Below, piece by piece: positions 17,998 to 27,162 of a stretch of 64,000 nt of DNA (position 1 is its first letter; every line of letters begins with the position of its first letter). The notes below the pieces were generated by a model. It saw only the letters and a program-made list of their open reading frames with translations, was not told where the DNA came from and made no database searches. Source of the stretch: Paraburkholderia polaris (GTDB lineage: Bacteria > Pseudomonadota > Gammaproteobacteria > Burkholderiales > Burkholderiaceae); NCBI RefSeq assembly GCF_012927345.1, contig NZ_JABBGJ010000039.1, positions 1 through 64,000 of the forward strand, read 5' to 3'. A program made the translations under genes and the position numbers.

Positions 17998-19283
17998 GCT
18001 GGTCGGAACGCTTCGGCTCGCGCCTCGCCGGCGCTCGTGCGGGCGACGGCGATACGAGTAACGCGGGCAGCGCGGGTCGCGCCTCCAGCCGCACCGGCGG
18101 CAGCGGTCTTGCGAGCGCCGTGAATGGCGTGCGTCCGCTGCGCTCGCGGATGCTCGACTACGATCACTCGCTGCTGTGGGTGGTCGTCGCGTTGCTCGGG
18201 CTCGGCGTCGTGATGGTGTATTCGGCGTCGATCGCGATGCCCGATTCGCCGAAGTACGCGTCGTACCGCGATTACGCATTCCTCGTGCGCCAGATCATTT
18301 TCGTGGTGATGGGCTCGGTGATCGGCGTTGTGTCGTTCCGCATCCCGATCTCGACGTGGGATAAGTACGCGCCGAAGCTTTTCCTGATCTCGCTGGTCGC
18401 ACTGGTGATCGTGCTGATTCCACACGTCGGCAAGGGCGTGAACGGCGCGCGTCGCTGGATTCCGCTCGGCATCACGAACATGCAGCCGTCGGAAATCATG
18501 AAGCTCGCCGTGACGATCTACGCGGCGAACTACACGGTGCGCAAGCAGGAATACATGCACAGCTTTGCCAAGGGCTTTCTGCCGATGGCAGTGGCGGTGG
18601 GGCTCGTCGGCGCGTTGCTGCTGCTCGAACCGGACATGGGCGCGTTCATGGTGATCGCCGCGATTGCGATGGGCGTGCTGTTCCTCGGCGGCGTGAACGG
18701 CAAGCTGTTCGGCGGCCTGGTGGCCACCGCGGTCGGCACGTTCAGCTTGCTGGTGTGGGCGTCGCCGTGGCGTCGTGAGCGGATCTTCGCTTACCTCGAT
18801 CCGTGGGACGACCGTTACGCGCAGGGCAAGGCTTATCAATTGACGCACTCGTTGATCGCTTTCGGGCGCGGCGAGTGGTTTGGCGTGGGCTTGGGCGGCA
18901 GTGTCGAAAAGCTCAACTATCTGCCGGAGGCGCATACCGACTTCATCCTCGCGGTGATCGGCGAAGAACTCGGTTTCGTTGGCGTGCTCGTCGTGATCCT
19001 GATGTTCTACTGGATCGTGCGCCGCTCGTTCGAGATCGGCCGTCAGGCACTTGCACTCGACCGCACGTTTGCCGGGCTGGTCGCGAAGGGCATCGGCATC
19101 TGGTTCGGTGCGCAGACCTTTATCAATATGGGCGTGAACCTTGGCCTGCTGCCGACTAAAGGTCTCACGTTGCCGCTCGTCAGCTACGGCGGCTCGGGCA
19201 TCTTGCTGAACTGCGTGGCCGTGGCCGTTTTGATGCGTGTCGACTATGAGAACCGGGTGTTGATGCGTGGAGGGAAAGTATGA
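17994..19283 (+). CDS. ftsW: Septal peptidoglycan glycosyltransferase FtsW
   Basis: This 429-residue SEDS-family membrane protein polymerises lipid II at the septum with FtsI. About ten transmembrane helices follow a roughly 50-residue Gly/Ser/Ala-rich cytoplasmic N-terminal extension. Signature segments GARRWIPLG, LLLEPDMG, AHTDFILAVIGEE and LPLVSYGGSG are all present. It overlaps murD and murG by four bases each. Confidence 0.96.
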   Translation: MSWSERFGSRLAGARAGDGDTSNAGSAGRASSRTGGSGLASAVNGVRPLRSRMLDYDHSLLWVVVALLGLGVVMVYSASIAMPDSPKYASYRDYAFLVRQIIFVVMGSVIGVVSFRIPISTWDKYAPKLFLISLVALVIVLIPHVGKGVNGARRWIPLGITNMQPSEIMKLAVTIYAANYTVRKQEYMHSFAKGFLPMAVAVGLVGALLLLEPDMGAFMVIAAIAMGVLFLGGVNGKLFGGLVATAVGTFSLLVWASPWRRERIFAYLDPWDDRYAQGKAYQLTHSLIAFGRGEWFGVGLGGSVEKLNYLPEAHTDFILAVIGEELGFVGVLVVILMFYWIVRRSFEIGRQALALDRTFAGLVAKGIGIWFGAQTFINMGVNLGLLPTKGLTLPLVSYGGSGILLNCVAVAVLMRVDYENRVLMRGGKV

Positions 19284-20398
19284 CCGCTCTGCCGCAACGC
19301 ACGCTGATGGTGATGGCCGGTGGCACCGGGGGACATGTGTTCCCGGGGCTCGCGGTCGCGCACCTGATGCAGGCGTGGGGCTGGAAGGTCGTATGGCTCG
19401 GCAATCCTGCGGGCATGGAAGCCACGCTGGTGCCGAAACACGGCATCCCAATGGAATACGTGCGCTTTGGCGGACTGCGCGGCAAGGGTCTGAAGACCAA
19501 GCTGATGTTGCCGCTCAATCTGCTGCGCGCCTGCTCGCAAAGTCTGAGCGTGTTGCGTCGCGTGAAGCCCGACGTCGTGCTCGGCATGGGCGGTTACATC
19601 ACGTTCCCGGCGGGTTTGATGACCGCGTTGAGCGGCCGTCCGCTGGTGCTGCATGAACAGAATTCGATTGCGGGTCTCGCCAACAAGGTGCTCGCGAAAG
19701 TCGCCAAACGCGTGCTGGTTGCATTCCCGAATGCGCTGCCGCACGGCGAATGGACCGGAAATCCAATTCGTGCGGAACTTGCGCGCGCAATTGCACCCAA
19801 AGCACGCTACGCGCAGCGCAGTGGTCCGCTGAATGTGCTGGTGGTGGGCGGCAGTCTGGGTGCGGCGGCATTGAATGAAGTGGTGCCGCGCGCCGTTGCG
19901 CTGCTGGCGCCGAACGAACGTCCGCGCATCGTGCATCAGGCGGGCGCGAAGCATATTGAAGCGCTGCGTGAGAACTACGCGGCAGCGGGCCTGCAAGCCG
20001 GCGCCGATGTAGAACTCGTGCCTTTCATCGACGACATGACGAGCGCGTACGCGAACGCGGATCTGGTGATCTGCCGTTCGGGTGCGATGACCGTGTCGGA
20101 GATTTCAGCGGTAGGGGTGGCGGCGTTCTTCGTGCCGTTCCCATTTGCAGTAGACGATCACCAAACCACTAATGCAGCGTTCCTCGCCGATAACGGCGCG
20201 GCGCTGGTCGTGCAGCAACGCGATCTGTCGGCGGAAACGCTCGCCGACTGGTTGCGCAGCCAGACGCGAGAGACCCTCGCGGAGATGGCGGAGCGTTCGC
20301 GCTCGCTCGCGAAACCCGACGCCACGGAACAGGTCGCGCAGATTTGCGCGACTGTGGCGGGTTCGATTTCGGGCGCGAGCCCAGAAGGAAAGCAATGA
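19280..20398 (+). CDS. murG: UDP-GlcNAc:lipid I GlcNAc transferase MurG
   Basis: This 372-residue peripheral membrane GT-B glycosyltransferase adds GlcNAc to lipid I to form lipid II. The N-terminal glycine-rich loop MAGGTGGHVFPGLA (residues 12-25), the second glycine loop VVGGSLGA, and the C-terminal CRSGAMTVSE donor-binding motif are visible. It overlaps ftsW and murC by four bases (ATGA). Confidence 0.96.
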   Translation: MTALPQRTLMVMAGGTGGHVFPGLAVAHLMQAWGWKVVWLGNPAGMEATLVPKHGIPMEYVRFGGLRGKGLKTKLMLPLNLLRACSQSLSVLRRVKPDVVLGMGGYITFPAGLMTALSGRPLVLHEQNSIAGLANKVLAKVAKRVLVAFPNALPHGEWTGNPIRAELARAIAPKARYAQRSGPLNVLVVGGSLGAAALNEVVPRAVALLAPNERPRIVHQAGAKHIEALRENYAAAGLQAGADVELVPFIDDMTSAYANADLVICRSGAMTVSEISAVGVAAFFVPFPFAVDDHQTTNAAFLADNGAALVVQQRDLSAETLADWLRSQTRETLAEMAERSRSLAKPDATEQVAQICATVAGSISGASPEGKQ

Positions 20399-21798
20399 AA
20401 CACATCGTCAAACATATTCACTTTGTCGGCATCGGCGGTGTCGGCATGAGCGGCATCGCGGAGGTGCTGGTCAACCTCGGCTATCAGGTGAGCGGCTCGG
20501 ATCTTACGAGCAACGCGATCACCGACCGCCTCGCCGCGCTCGGCGCGCGTATCGCGATTGGCCACGCGGCGGAGAACATCGAAGGCGCAAACGCCGTGGT
20601 TGTTTCCACTGCGGTGCGCAGTGACAACCCGGAAGTGCTGGCCGCGCGTCATCGCCGCATTCCGATCGTGCCGCGCGCCGTGATGCTCGCGGAACTGATG
20701 CGCCTGAAGCAGGGCATCGCGATTGCCGGCACGCACGGCAAGACCACGACCACCTCGCTGGTGGCGAGCGTGCTGGCAGCGGGCGGGCTCGACCCGACGT
20801 TCGTGATTGGTGGCCGGCTGATCAGCGCGGGCGCGAATGCGCGTCTGGGTACGGGCGACTTCATCGTCGCCGAAGCGGATGAGTCGGATGCATCGTTCCT
20901 GAATCTGTTCCCGGTGATCGAAGTCATCACGAACATCGACGCCGATCACATGGACACCTACGGCCACGACTTCGCGCGGCTCAAGCAGGCGTTCATCGAA
21001 TTCACGCATCGTCTGCCGTTCTATGGCATCGCGGTGCTGTGCGTCGACGATCCGAACGTGAAGGAGATCCTGCCGTTCGTGTCGAAGCCGATCATCCGTT
21101 ACGGTTTTGCGCCGGACGCACAGGTGCGCGCGGTCAACGTAGAAGCGCGCGGCGGCAAGATGCATTTCACGGCAATGCGCGAAGACGCGGCGCCGATCGA
21201 CATCGTCTTGAACCTGCCTGGCGAGCACAACGTTCAGAACGCTTTGGCCGCAATCGCAATTGCGACTGAACTTGAAGTGAAAGATGCCGATATCCAGCGA
21301 GCGCTAGCAGATTTCAACGGCGTGGGCCGACGCTTCCAGCGCTACGGCGAAGTGCCGGTGGTGAGCGAAGGCAACACTACCGGTGCGTACACGCTGGTCG
21401 ACGACTACGGTCATCACCCGGTCGAAATGGCGGCAACGGTGGCGGCGGCGCGCGGTGCGTTTCCGGGGCGGCGTCTGGTGCTGGCATTCCAGCCGCACCG
21501 CTTCACGCGCACGCGCGATTGCTTCGAAGATTTTGTGAAGGTGTTGTCGACCGTCGATGCCCTTGTGCTGACCGAAGTCTATTCGGCCGGTGAGGCGCCG
21601 ATCGTCGCCGCGGACGGCCGCGCCTTGGCGCGCGCGCTGCGCGTGGTGGGCAAGGTCGAGCCGGTGTTTGTCGATACGGTGGATGAAGTGCCGGACGCGC
21701 TCTCAGCAGTGGTGCGCGACGGCGATGTGGTGATCACGATGGGCGCGGGTTCGATCGGCGGTGTGCCGGGTCGCCTGGCACAAGAAACGAAGGTGTGA
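20395..21798 (+). CDS. murC: UDP-MurNAc--L-alanine ligase MurC
   Basis: This 467-residue ligase adds the first amino acid to UDP-MurNAc. The N-terminal GIGGVGMSG motif binds the nucleotide sugar, and AGTHGKTTTT (P-loop G112-T117) binds ATP. DDYGHHP is present near the middle. The frame is open upstream, but the ATG at 20395 overlaps the murG stop as ATGA, carries a GAAGGAA Shine-Dalgarno and gives the normal MKHIVKHIHF start. Confidence 0.95.
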   Translation: MKHIVKHIHFVGIGGVGMSGIAEVLVNLGYQVSGSDLTSNAITDRLAALGARIAIGHAAENIEGANAVVVSTAVRSDNPEVLAARHRRIPIVPRAVMLAELMRLKQGIAIAGTHGKTTTTSLVASVLAAGGLDPTFVIGGRLISAGANARLGTGDFIVAEADESDASFLNLFPVIEVITNIDADHMDTYGHDFARLKQAFIEFTHRLPFYGIAVLCVDDPNVKEILPFVSKPIIRYGFAPDAQVRAVNVEARGGKMHFTAMREDAAPIDIVLNLPGEHNVQNALAAIAIATELEVKDADIQRALADFNGVGRRFQRYGEVPVVSEGNTTGAYTLVDDYGHHPVEMAATVAAARGAFPGRRLVLAFQPHRFTRTRDCFEDFVKVLSTVDALVLTEVYSAGEAPIVAADGRALARALRVVGKVEPVFVDTVDEVPDALSAVVRDGDVVITMGAGSIGGVPGRLAQETKV

Positions 21799-21803
21799 GT
21801 GAG

Positions 21804-22745
21804 ATGAGCGGTATCGATCCGAAACAATTCGGCAAAGTGGCAGTGCTGCTCGGTGGAGACTCCGCCGAGCGCGAGGTGTCGCTCAATTCCGGCCGCCTCG
21901 TGCTGCAAGGTCTGCGTGACGCCGGTATTGACGCGCATCCGTTCGATCCGGCCGAGCGTCCGCTCGCCGCGTTGAAGGACGAAGGCTTCGTGCGCGCGTT
22001 CAACGCGCTGCACGGCGGTTATGGCGAGAACGGCCAGATTCAGGGCGCGCTGGATTTCTACGGGATCCGTTACACCGGTAGCGGCGTGCTCGGCTCGGCG
22101 CTCGGTCTGGACAAGTTCCGCACCAAGCTCGTGTGGCAGCAACTCGGCATTCCGACGCCGCCGTTCGAGGCCGTACTGCGCGGTGACGACTACGAAGCAC
22201 GGGCGAAAGACATCGTCGCGAAGCTCGGTTTGCCGCTGTTCGTGAAGCCGGCCAGCGAAGGCTCGAGCGTCGCGGTGATCAAGGTGAAAAGCGCCGACGC
22301 ATTGCCGGCAGCGCTGCTCGAAGCGGTCAAGTACGACAAGATCGTCGTGGTGGAAACGAGCATTGAAGGCGGCGGCGAATATACCGCGTGCATCGCCGGC
22401 GATCTGGACCTGCCGGTGATCCGCATCGTGCCGGCCGGCGAGTTCTACGACTATCACGCGAAATACATCGCCAACGACACGCAGTACCTGATTCCGTGCG
22501 GTCTGACGGCGGACGAAGAGTCGCGCCTGAAAGTGCTGGCGCGCCGCGCGTTCGACGTGCTCGGCTGCACCGATTGGGGCCGTGCCGATTTCATGCTCGA
22601 CGCCGACGGCAACCCGTATTTCCTCGAAGTGAACACGGCGCCTGGGATGACCGATCACTCGCTGCCGCCGAAAGCGGCGCGCGCGGTGGGCATCAGCTAT
22701 CAGGAACTGGTTGTCGGCGTGTTGGCGCTGACCCTTGCGGACTAA
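21804..22745 (+). CDS. ddl: D-alanine--D-alanine ligase
   Basis: This 313-residue ATP-grasp enzyme makes D-Ala-D-Ala for MurF. The N-terminal VAVLLGGDSAEREVSL motif, the KPASEGSSV ATP-binding lysine segment and the C-terminal FLEVNTAPGMT metal-binding motif are clear. I chose ATG 21804 because it gives the common MSGIDPK start. A GTG at 21795 overlaps the murC stop by four bases and would add three residues; translation coupling could favour it. Confidence 0.94.
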   Translation: MSGIDPKQFGKVAVLLGGDSAEREVSLNSGRLVLQGLRDAGIDAHPFDPAERPLAALKDEGFVRAFNALHGGYGENGQIQGALDFYGIRYTGSGVLGSALGLDKFRTKLVWQQLGIPTPPFEAVLRGDDYEARAKDIVAKLGLPLFVKPASEGSSVAVIKVKSADALPAALLEAVKYDKIVVVETSIEGGGEYTACIAGDLDLPVIRIVPAGEFYDYHAKYIANDTQYLIPCGLTADEESRLKVLARRAFDVLGCTDWGRADFMLDADGNPYFLEVNTAPGMTDHSLPPKAARAVGISYQELVVGVLALTLAD

Positions 22746-22769
22746 CCGGGGTAACCCGAAAGCAACACC

Positions 22770-23522
22770 ATGTGGAACAACGTTCGCCAGCTCAATTTCG
22801 CCGCCAACGCATTGCATGCGTTGCTGGTGCTCGTGCTGCTGGCGGCAGGCGGTTACTGGCTGATCCAGCGGCCGAATTTCGCGCTGCGTGAAATTCAGAT
22901 CGACGGCGATACCGAGCACATCAATTCGCCGACGGTGCGTGCCGGGGTAGTCGGGCGCTTGAAGGGCAACTTTTTTACGGTGGATCTCGACGTCGCACGC
23001 CAGGCGTTCGAGCAGATGCCTTGGGTGCGGCACGCGAGCGTGCGGCGAGTGTGGCCGAATGCGCTGGCTGTCACGCTTGAAGAGTACAAACCGCTTGGGA
23101 CGTGGGGCAGCGATCAGTTGGTGAGCGTGGACGGCGAACTGTTCACCGCGAACCAGGGTGAGCTCGAAGAAGAGCTGCCCGCGTTCGACGGCCCGGACGG
23201 TACGGCAAAAGAAGTCGTCGCGCGCTATAGCGACTTCAAGAAGTGGTTTGCGCCGTTGGGCGCAACGCCCGAAGAAGTCACGTTGTCGCCGCGGTACGCG
23301 TGGACGGTGAAGCTGTCGAACGGAATGCAGGTGGAACTTGGGCGCGAACGCAATCAGGACACGTTGCTCGATCGGAGCAGGCGCCTGACCGCGGCGTGGA
23401 ACGCGGTGACGCAACGTTGGGGAAAGGATATCGAGTATGCGGACTTGCGCTATCCGAACGGTTTCGCGATTCGTGCCGCTGGCATGCGCTTTATCAGCGA
23501 ACCCGACAAGGGCAAGAAGTAA
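22770..23522 (+). CDS. ftsQ: Cell division protein FtsQ
   Basis: This 250-residue bitopic divisome protein links FtsA/FtsK assembly to FtsLB. It has a short cytoplasmic tail, one membrane helix (about residues 13-33), a POTRA domain beginning FALREIQIDGDTEHIN, and a beta domain. Length and order match the family. It lies 24 bases after ddl and 27 before ftsA. Confidence 0.94.
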   Translation: MWNNVRQLNFAANALHALLVLVLLAAGGYWLIQRPNFALREIQIDGDTEHINSPTVRAGVVGRLKGNFFTVDLDVARQAFEQMPWVRHASVRRVWPNALAVTLEEYKPLGTWGSDQLVSVDGELFTANQGELEEELPAFDGPDGTAKEVVARYSDFKKWFAPLGATPEEVTLSPRYAWTVKLSNGMQVELGRERNQDTLLDRSRRLTAAWNAVTQRWGKDIEYADLRYPNGFAIRAAGMRFISEPDKGKK

Positions 23523-23549
23523 AGGGACATCACACGCAATGAGCACGCT

Positions 23550-24782
23550 ATGAGTAAAGACTATAAAGATCTGCTGGTCGCCCTCGACATTGGGACGTCG
23601 AAGGTAGTGGCTATCGTCGCCGAGTTGAAGGGCGAGGGTCACTACGAGGTGATCGGCCTCGGCCAGAGCGAATCAAAGGGACTCAAGAAAGGCGTGGTGG
23701 TGAACATCGAAGCCACCGTGCAGTCCATTCAGCGCGCACTCGAAGAGGCCGAGCTGATGGCCGACTGCAAGATCACGAACGTATTTACCGGGATCGCCGG
23801 CAGCCATATCCGCAGCTTCAATTCGAGCGGCATGGTGGCGATCAAGGAAAAGGAAGTCACGCAGACGGACGTCGCGCGCGTGATCGAGACGGCGAAGGCG
23901 ATCAACATCCCGACGGATCAGCAGGTGCTGCACATCCTGACGCAGGAATTCATCATCGACGGTCAGGAAGATGTGCGCGAGCCGATCGGCATGAGCGGCA
24001 TCCGCCTGGAAGTGAAGGTGCATATCGTCACCGGCGCGGTGAGCGCGGCGCAGAACATCGTCAAGTGCGTGCGCCGTTGCGGGCTCGAAGTGAACGATCT
24101 GATTTTGCAGCCGCTCGCTTCGTCGCTGGCGGTGCTGACGGAAGACGAAAAGGAACTCGGCGTGGTGCTGGTCGATATCGGCGGCGGCACGACGGACATC
24201 GCGATTTTCAGCGAAGGCGCGATTCGTCACACGGCGGTGATTCCGATCGCCGGCGACCAGATCACCAGCGACATCGCGATGGCGCTGCGTACGCCGACGC
24301 CGGACGCGGAAGACATCAAGGTCGACTACGGCATTGCGAAGCAAGCCTTGGCCGATCCGGACGAAATGATCGAAGTGCCGGGCCTCGGCGAGCGCGGGCC
24401 GCGCACGCTGTCGCGCCAGGCATTGGCGGCGGTGGTCGAGCCGCGCGTCGAAGAACTGTTTTCGCTCGTGCAGCAGGTGGTGCGCGAGTCGGGTTACGAG
24501 GAACTGCTGAGCTCCGGCGTGGTGCTGACCGGCGGCGCGTCGATGATGCTCGGCATGGTCGAACTCGGCGAGGACATTTTCCTGAAGCCGGTGCGGATCG
24601 GCGTGCCGGAATACGCCGGCGGTCTGGCTGACGTCGTGCGTAACCCGCGTTATTCGACGGCGATGGGTCTGCTCGTCGAAGGACGCTCGCAACGGATGCG
24701 CGGCCGCAAGGTCGCCGTGCAGTCGGGGTCGATGGGCCAGGTCTTCACGCGAATGAAAGACTGGTTCCTCGGCAACTTCTAA
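23550..24782 (+). CDS. ftsA: Cell division protein FtsA
   Basis: This 410-residue actin-like ATPase anchors FtsZ to the membrane. Actin-fold nucleotide motifs are visible: ALDIGTSKV near the N-terminus, VDIGGGTTDIAIF mid-protein and VLTGGASMM late. The C-terminal amphipathic helix (VFTRMKDWFLGNF) is the membrane-targeting sequence. Confidence 0.96.
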   Translation: MSKDYKDLLVALDIGTSKVVAIVAELKGEGHYEVIGLGQSESKGLKKGVVVNIEATVQSIQRALEEAELMADCKITNVFTGIAGSHIRSFNSSGMVAIKEKEVTQTDVARVIETAKAINIPTDQQVLHILTQEFIIDGQEDVREPIGMSGIRLEVKVHIVTGAVSAAQNIVKCVRRCGLEVNDLILQPLASSLAVLTEDEKELGVVLVDIGGGTTDIAIFSEGAIRHTAVIPIAGDQITSDIAMALRTPTPDAEDIKVDYGIAKQALADPDEMIEVPGLGERGPRTLSRQALAAVVEPRVEELFSLVQQVVRESGYEELLSSGVVLTGGASMMLGMVELGEDIFLKPVRIGVPEYAGGLADVVRNPRYSTAMGLLVEGRSQRMRGRKVAVQSGSMGQVFTRMKDWFLGNF

Positions 24783-24914
24783 CGAATTCTGGTTTTGAAC
24801 GGTTTTACGTAAATACGCGTTGGTGCCGGCGGCTGGCGCGCGACAGGGGGTTGCCCGATCTCCTGCCGAATAACGGCCGAAGTGGCTGTAATTTTTTATC
24901 TTGACGGAGGCAAC

Positions 24915-26120
24915 ATGGAATTCCAGATGCTGGAAACCGAAACGAACGGCACCATCATTAAGGTGATCGGAGTAGGCGGCGCTGGCGGCAATGCCGTTCA
25001 GCACATGATCAACAAAGGCGTGCAAGGCGTCGACTTCATCGTGATGAACACGGACGCGCAAGCGCTGTCGCGTTCGCGCGCCTCTGCGGTGATCCAGCTC
25101 GGCAACACGGGTCTGGGCGCTGGCGCCAAGCCGGAAATGGGCCGCGCAGCAGCAGAAGAAGCACGTGAGCGCATCGCCGACGCACTGCGCGGCGCGCACA
25201 TGGTGTTCATCACCGCCGGTATGGGCGGCGGCACGGGCACGGGCGCAGCACCGGTGGTCGCGCAGATCGCCAAGGAAATGGGTATCTTGACTGTTGGCGT
25301 GGTCAGCAAGCCGTTCGAATTCGAAGGCGGCAAGCGGATGCGCGTCGCAGAAGCGGGTTCGCAGCAACTGGAGGATCACGTCGACTCGCTGATCGTCGTT
25401 CTGAACGACAAGCTGTTCGAGGTGATGGGCGATGACGCCGAGATGGACAAGTGCTTCCAGTGCGCAGACGACGTCCTGAACAATGCAGTTGCCGGCATCG
25501 CGGAAATCATCAACGTCGACGGTCTGGTGAACGTCGACTTCGAAGACGTGAAGACGGTGATGGGCGAGCAGGGCAAGGCGATGATGGGCACGGCGACGGT
25601 TGCCGGTGTCGATCGCGCACGTCTGGCTGCTGAGCAGGCTGTGGCCAGCCCGCTGCTGGAAGGTGTGGATCTGTCGGGCGCGCGTGGCGTGCTGGTCAAC
25701 ATCACGTCGAGCCGTTCGCTGCGTCTGTCGGAAACGCGCGAAGTGATGAACACCATCAAGAGCTATGCTGCAGAAGACGCAACCGTGATTTTCGGCGCGG
25801 TGTACGACGATGCAATGGGCGACGCGCTGCGCGTGACGGTCGTGGCAACGGGTCTGGGCCGTGCAGCGAAGAAGCAGCAATCGGCACCGATGACGCTGTT
25901 GCGCACCGGCACGGACAACCAGCCTATCGGCGCGATGCAGCACGCTGCTTACGCACCGTCGTCGTCGCATCATGCAAGCACGGCCGATTACGGCGCGCTG
26001 GATACGCCGGCTGTGTGGCGCACGTCGCGCGATACGGCGGCTTCGCACGTGCAGGCGCTGCAGGAAAAGGGCGTCGATACGTACGACATTCCGGCATTCC
26101 TGCGCAAGCAGGCGGACTGA
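24915..26120 (+). CDS. ftsZ: Cell division GTPase FtsZ
   Basis: This 401-residue tubulin homologue forms the Z ring. The tubulin signature GGGTGTG is at residues 104-110. The C-terminal peptide YDIPAFLRKQAD binds FtsA and ZipA-type partners, after a variable linker of about 60 residues. The frame is open 33 bases upstream, but that stretch contains the Shine-Dalgarno ACGGAGG (24904-24910), so ATG 24915 is the real start. The 132-base gap after ftsA may hold an extra promoter; none is clear. Confidence 0.97.
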   Translation: MEFQMLETETNGTIIKVIGVGGAGGNAVQHMINKGVQGVDFIVMNTDAQALSRSRASAVIQLGNTGLGAGAKPEMGRAAAEEARERIADALRGAHMVFITAGMGGGTGTGAAPVVAQIAKEMGILTVGVVSKPFEFEGGKRMRVAEAGSQQLEDHVDSLIVVLNDKLFEVMGDDAEMDKCFQCADDVLNNAVAGIAEIINVDGLVNVDFEDVKTVMGEQGKAMMGTATVAGVDRARLAAEQAVASPLLEGVDLSGARGVLVNITSSRSLRLSETREVMNTIKSYAAEDATVIFGAVYDDAMGDALRVTVVATGLGRAAKKQQSAPMTLLRTGTDNQPIGAMQHAAYAPSSSHHASTADYGALDTPAVWRTSRDTAASHVQALQEKGVDTYDIPAFLRKQAD

Positions 26121-26368
26121 GCGCACGAGCAGGCTTTCGTTGCCGCGCTGTTTTAGTAGCGCTGGCGGACGAATGCACGAGCGTGGCGGGTGAACGGCGA
26201 ACACGCCGCGTATCGTCTGATTCGCGGCAAGGACAAGTGCCCTCTTCGGATTCGCGAAGCGGATGGGGCAACTGTCGCCGGATGGCGGAGCCTTTGTTAG
26301 GCAGACGCTGAATTCACTGCGACACGACAACGTGCGAGCGTGCTTCGCATCGATGCAAAGGACTGAGC

Positions 26369-26872
26369 ATGATTCAGACAGGTGAAAAGCTGCCCGACGC
26401 GACGCTCTTCGAGTTCGTCGAAGACGCGCGGGCGGGCTGCACGCTGGGGCCTAACAGCTTCGACGTGCGCGAGCAGACGGCGGGTAAGCGCGTGGTGATC
26501 TTCGGGTTGCCGGGAGCGTTTACGCCGACCTGTTCGGCCAAACATGTACCGGGTTACGTCGAGCACGCCGAGCAGTTGCGCGCGCTCGGCATTGACGAGA
26601 TCTGGTGCGTGTCCGTCAACGACGCGTTCGTAATGGGCGCGTGGGGACGCGATCAGCACGCCTCGGGCAAGGTGCGCATGATGGCGGACGGCAGTGCGGC
26701 TTTCACGCGGGCGCTCGGTCTTGAGCAGGATTTGTCGGCGCGCGGCATGGGAATCCGTTCCCAACGCTACGCGATGGTTGTCGACGACGGCGTGGTCAAG
26801 ACGTTGAGCGTCGAGGCTGCCGGCAAATTCGAAGTCAGCGATGCAGGGAGTATCCTCGCTACGTTGAGCTAG
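26369..26872 (+). CDS. Peroxiredoxin, Prx5-type
   Basis: This 167-residue thiol peroxidase reduces hydrogen peroxide or alkyl peroxides. The active-site segment PGAFTPTC places the peroxidatic cysteine at C55 with the P-x3-T-x2-C pattern. The insert near YVEHAEQLRALGIDEIWCVSVNDAFV is typical of the Prx5/redoxin group. A second cysteine at C24 lies before the active site. It sits between ftsZ and lpxC, an arrangement I recall from related betaproteobacteria; it has its own 248-base upstream gap. Confidence 0.92.
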   Translation: MIQTGEKLPDATLFEFVEDARAGCTLGPNSFDVREQTAGKRVVIFGLPGAFTPTCSAKHVPGYVEHAEQLRALGIDEIWCVSVNDAFVMGAWGRDQHASGKVRMMADGSAAFTRALGLEQDLSARGMGIRSQRYAMVVDDGVVKTLSVEAAGKFEVSDAGSILATLS

Positions 26873-26953
26873 TTACGCTTGCGTTAGATGCCAACGCCCC
26901 GAGCCTGCGCGGTTACCGCGTTGTATCAGGGCAACGGCGTATAAGACGCTTTT

Positions 26954-27016
26954 GTGACGGGCCGTTACGCGGGCCGATGACCGGAAACGCCTCCGTTCCG
27001 GACATCGGCCCGTCAC
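26954..27016 (+). other. Nested inverted repeats between peroxiredoxin gene and lpxC
   Basis: GTGACGGGCCG (26954-26964) pairs perfectly with CGGCCCGTCAC (27006-27016). An alternative inner fold pairs GGGCCGATG (26971-26979) with CATCGGCCC (27003-27011), extended by CCGGAA/TTCCGG (26981-26986 with 26996-27001). The two folds compete for the same 3' arm. A short CTTTCCCT follows. It may be a terminator or an attenuator ahead of lpxC. Confidence 0.6.
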
Positions 27017-27100
27017 GCTTTCCCTGACGGGCGCCCATTGGGTAATGCAGCGAAACAGATTGATACGTTCCGCGCAACGACGCTCCTTAGGGTATTGGAG

Positions 27101-27106
27101 TATACT
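27101..27106 (+). promoter_or_regulatory. Candidate lpxC -10 element
   Basis: TATACT lies 57 bases before the lpxC start, in an A/T-rich pocket. No good -35 box is visible 16-18 bases upstream, so this is tentative. Confidence 0.35.
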
Positions 27107-27162
27107 TCGCGCTATGGAATAAAAAGTCCCGATTGGGATTTTCAATCGAATAGAAGATCACC

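Noticed and set aside
21579..23642. A 687-codon antisense frame across murC, ddl and ftsQ
   Set aside because: Same reason: it mirrors coding sequence of conserved genes on the other strand.
23673..26330. An 885-codon open frame on the - strand across ftsA, ftsZ and the peroxiredoxin gene
   Set aside because: It is exactly antisense to well-recognised genes, is full of His/Arg-rich low-complexity sequence and has no family features. Long antisense frames are expected in GC-rich DNA with strong codon bias.
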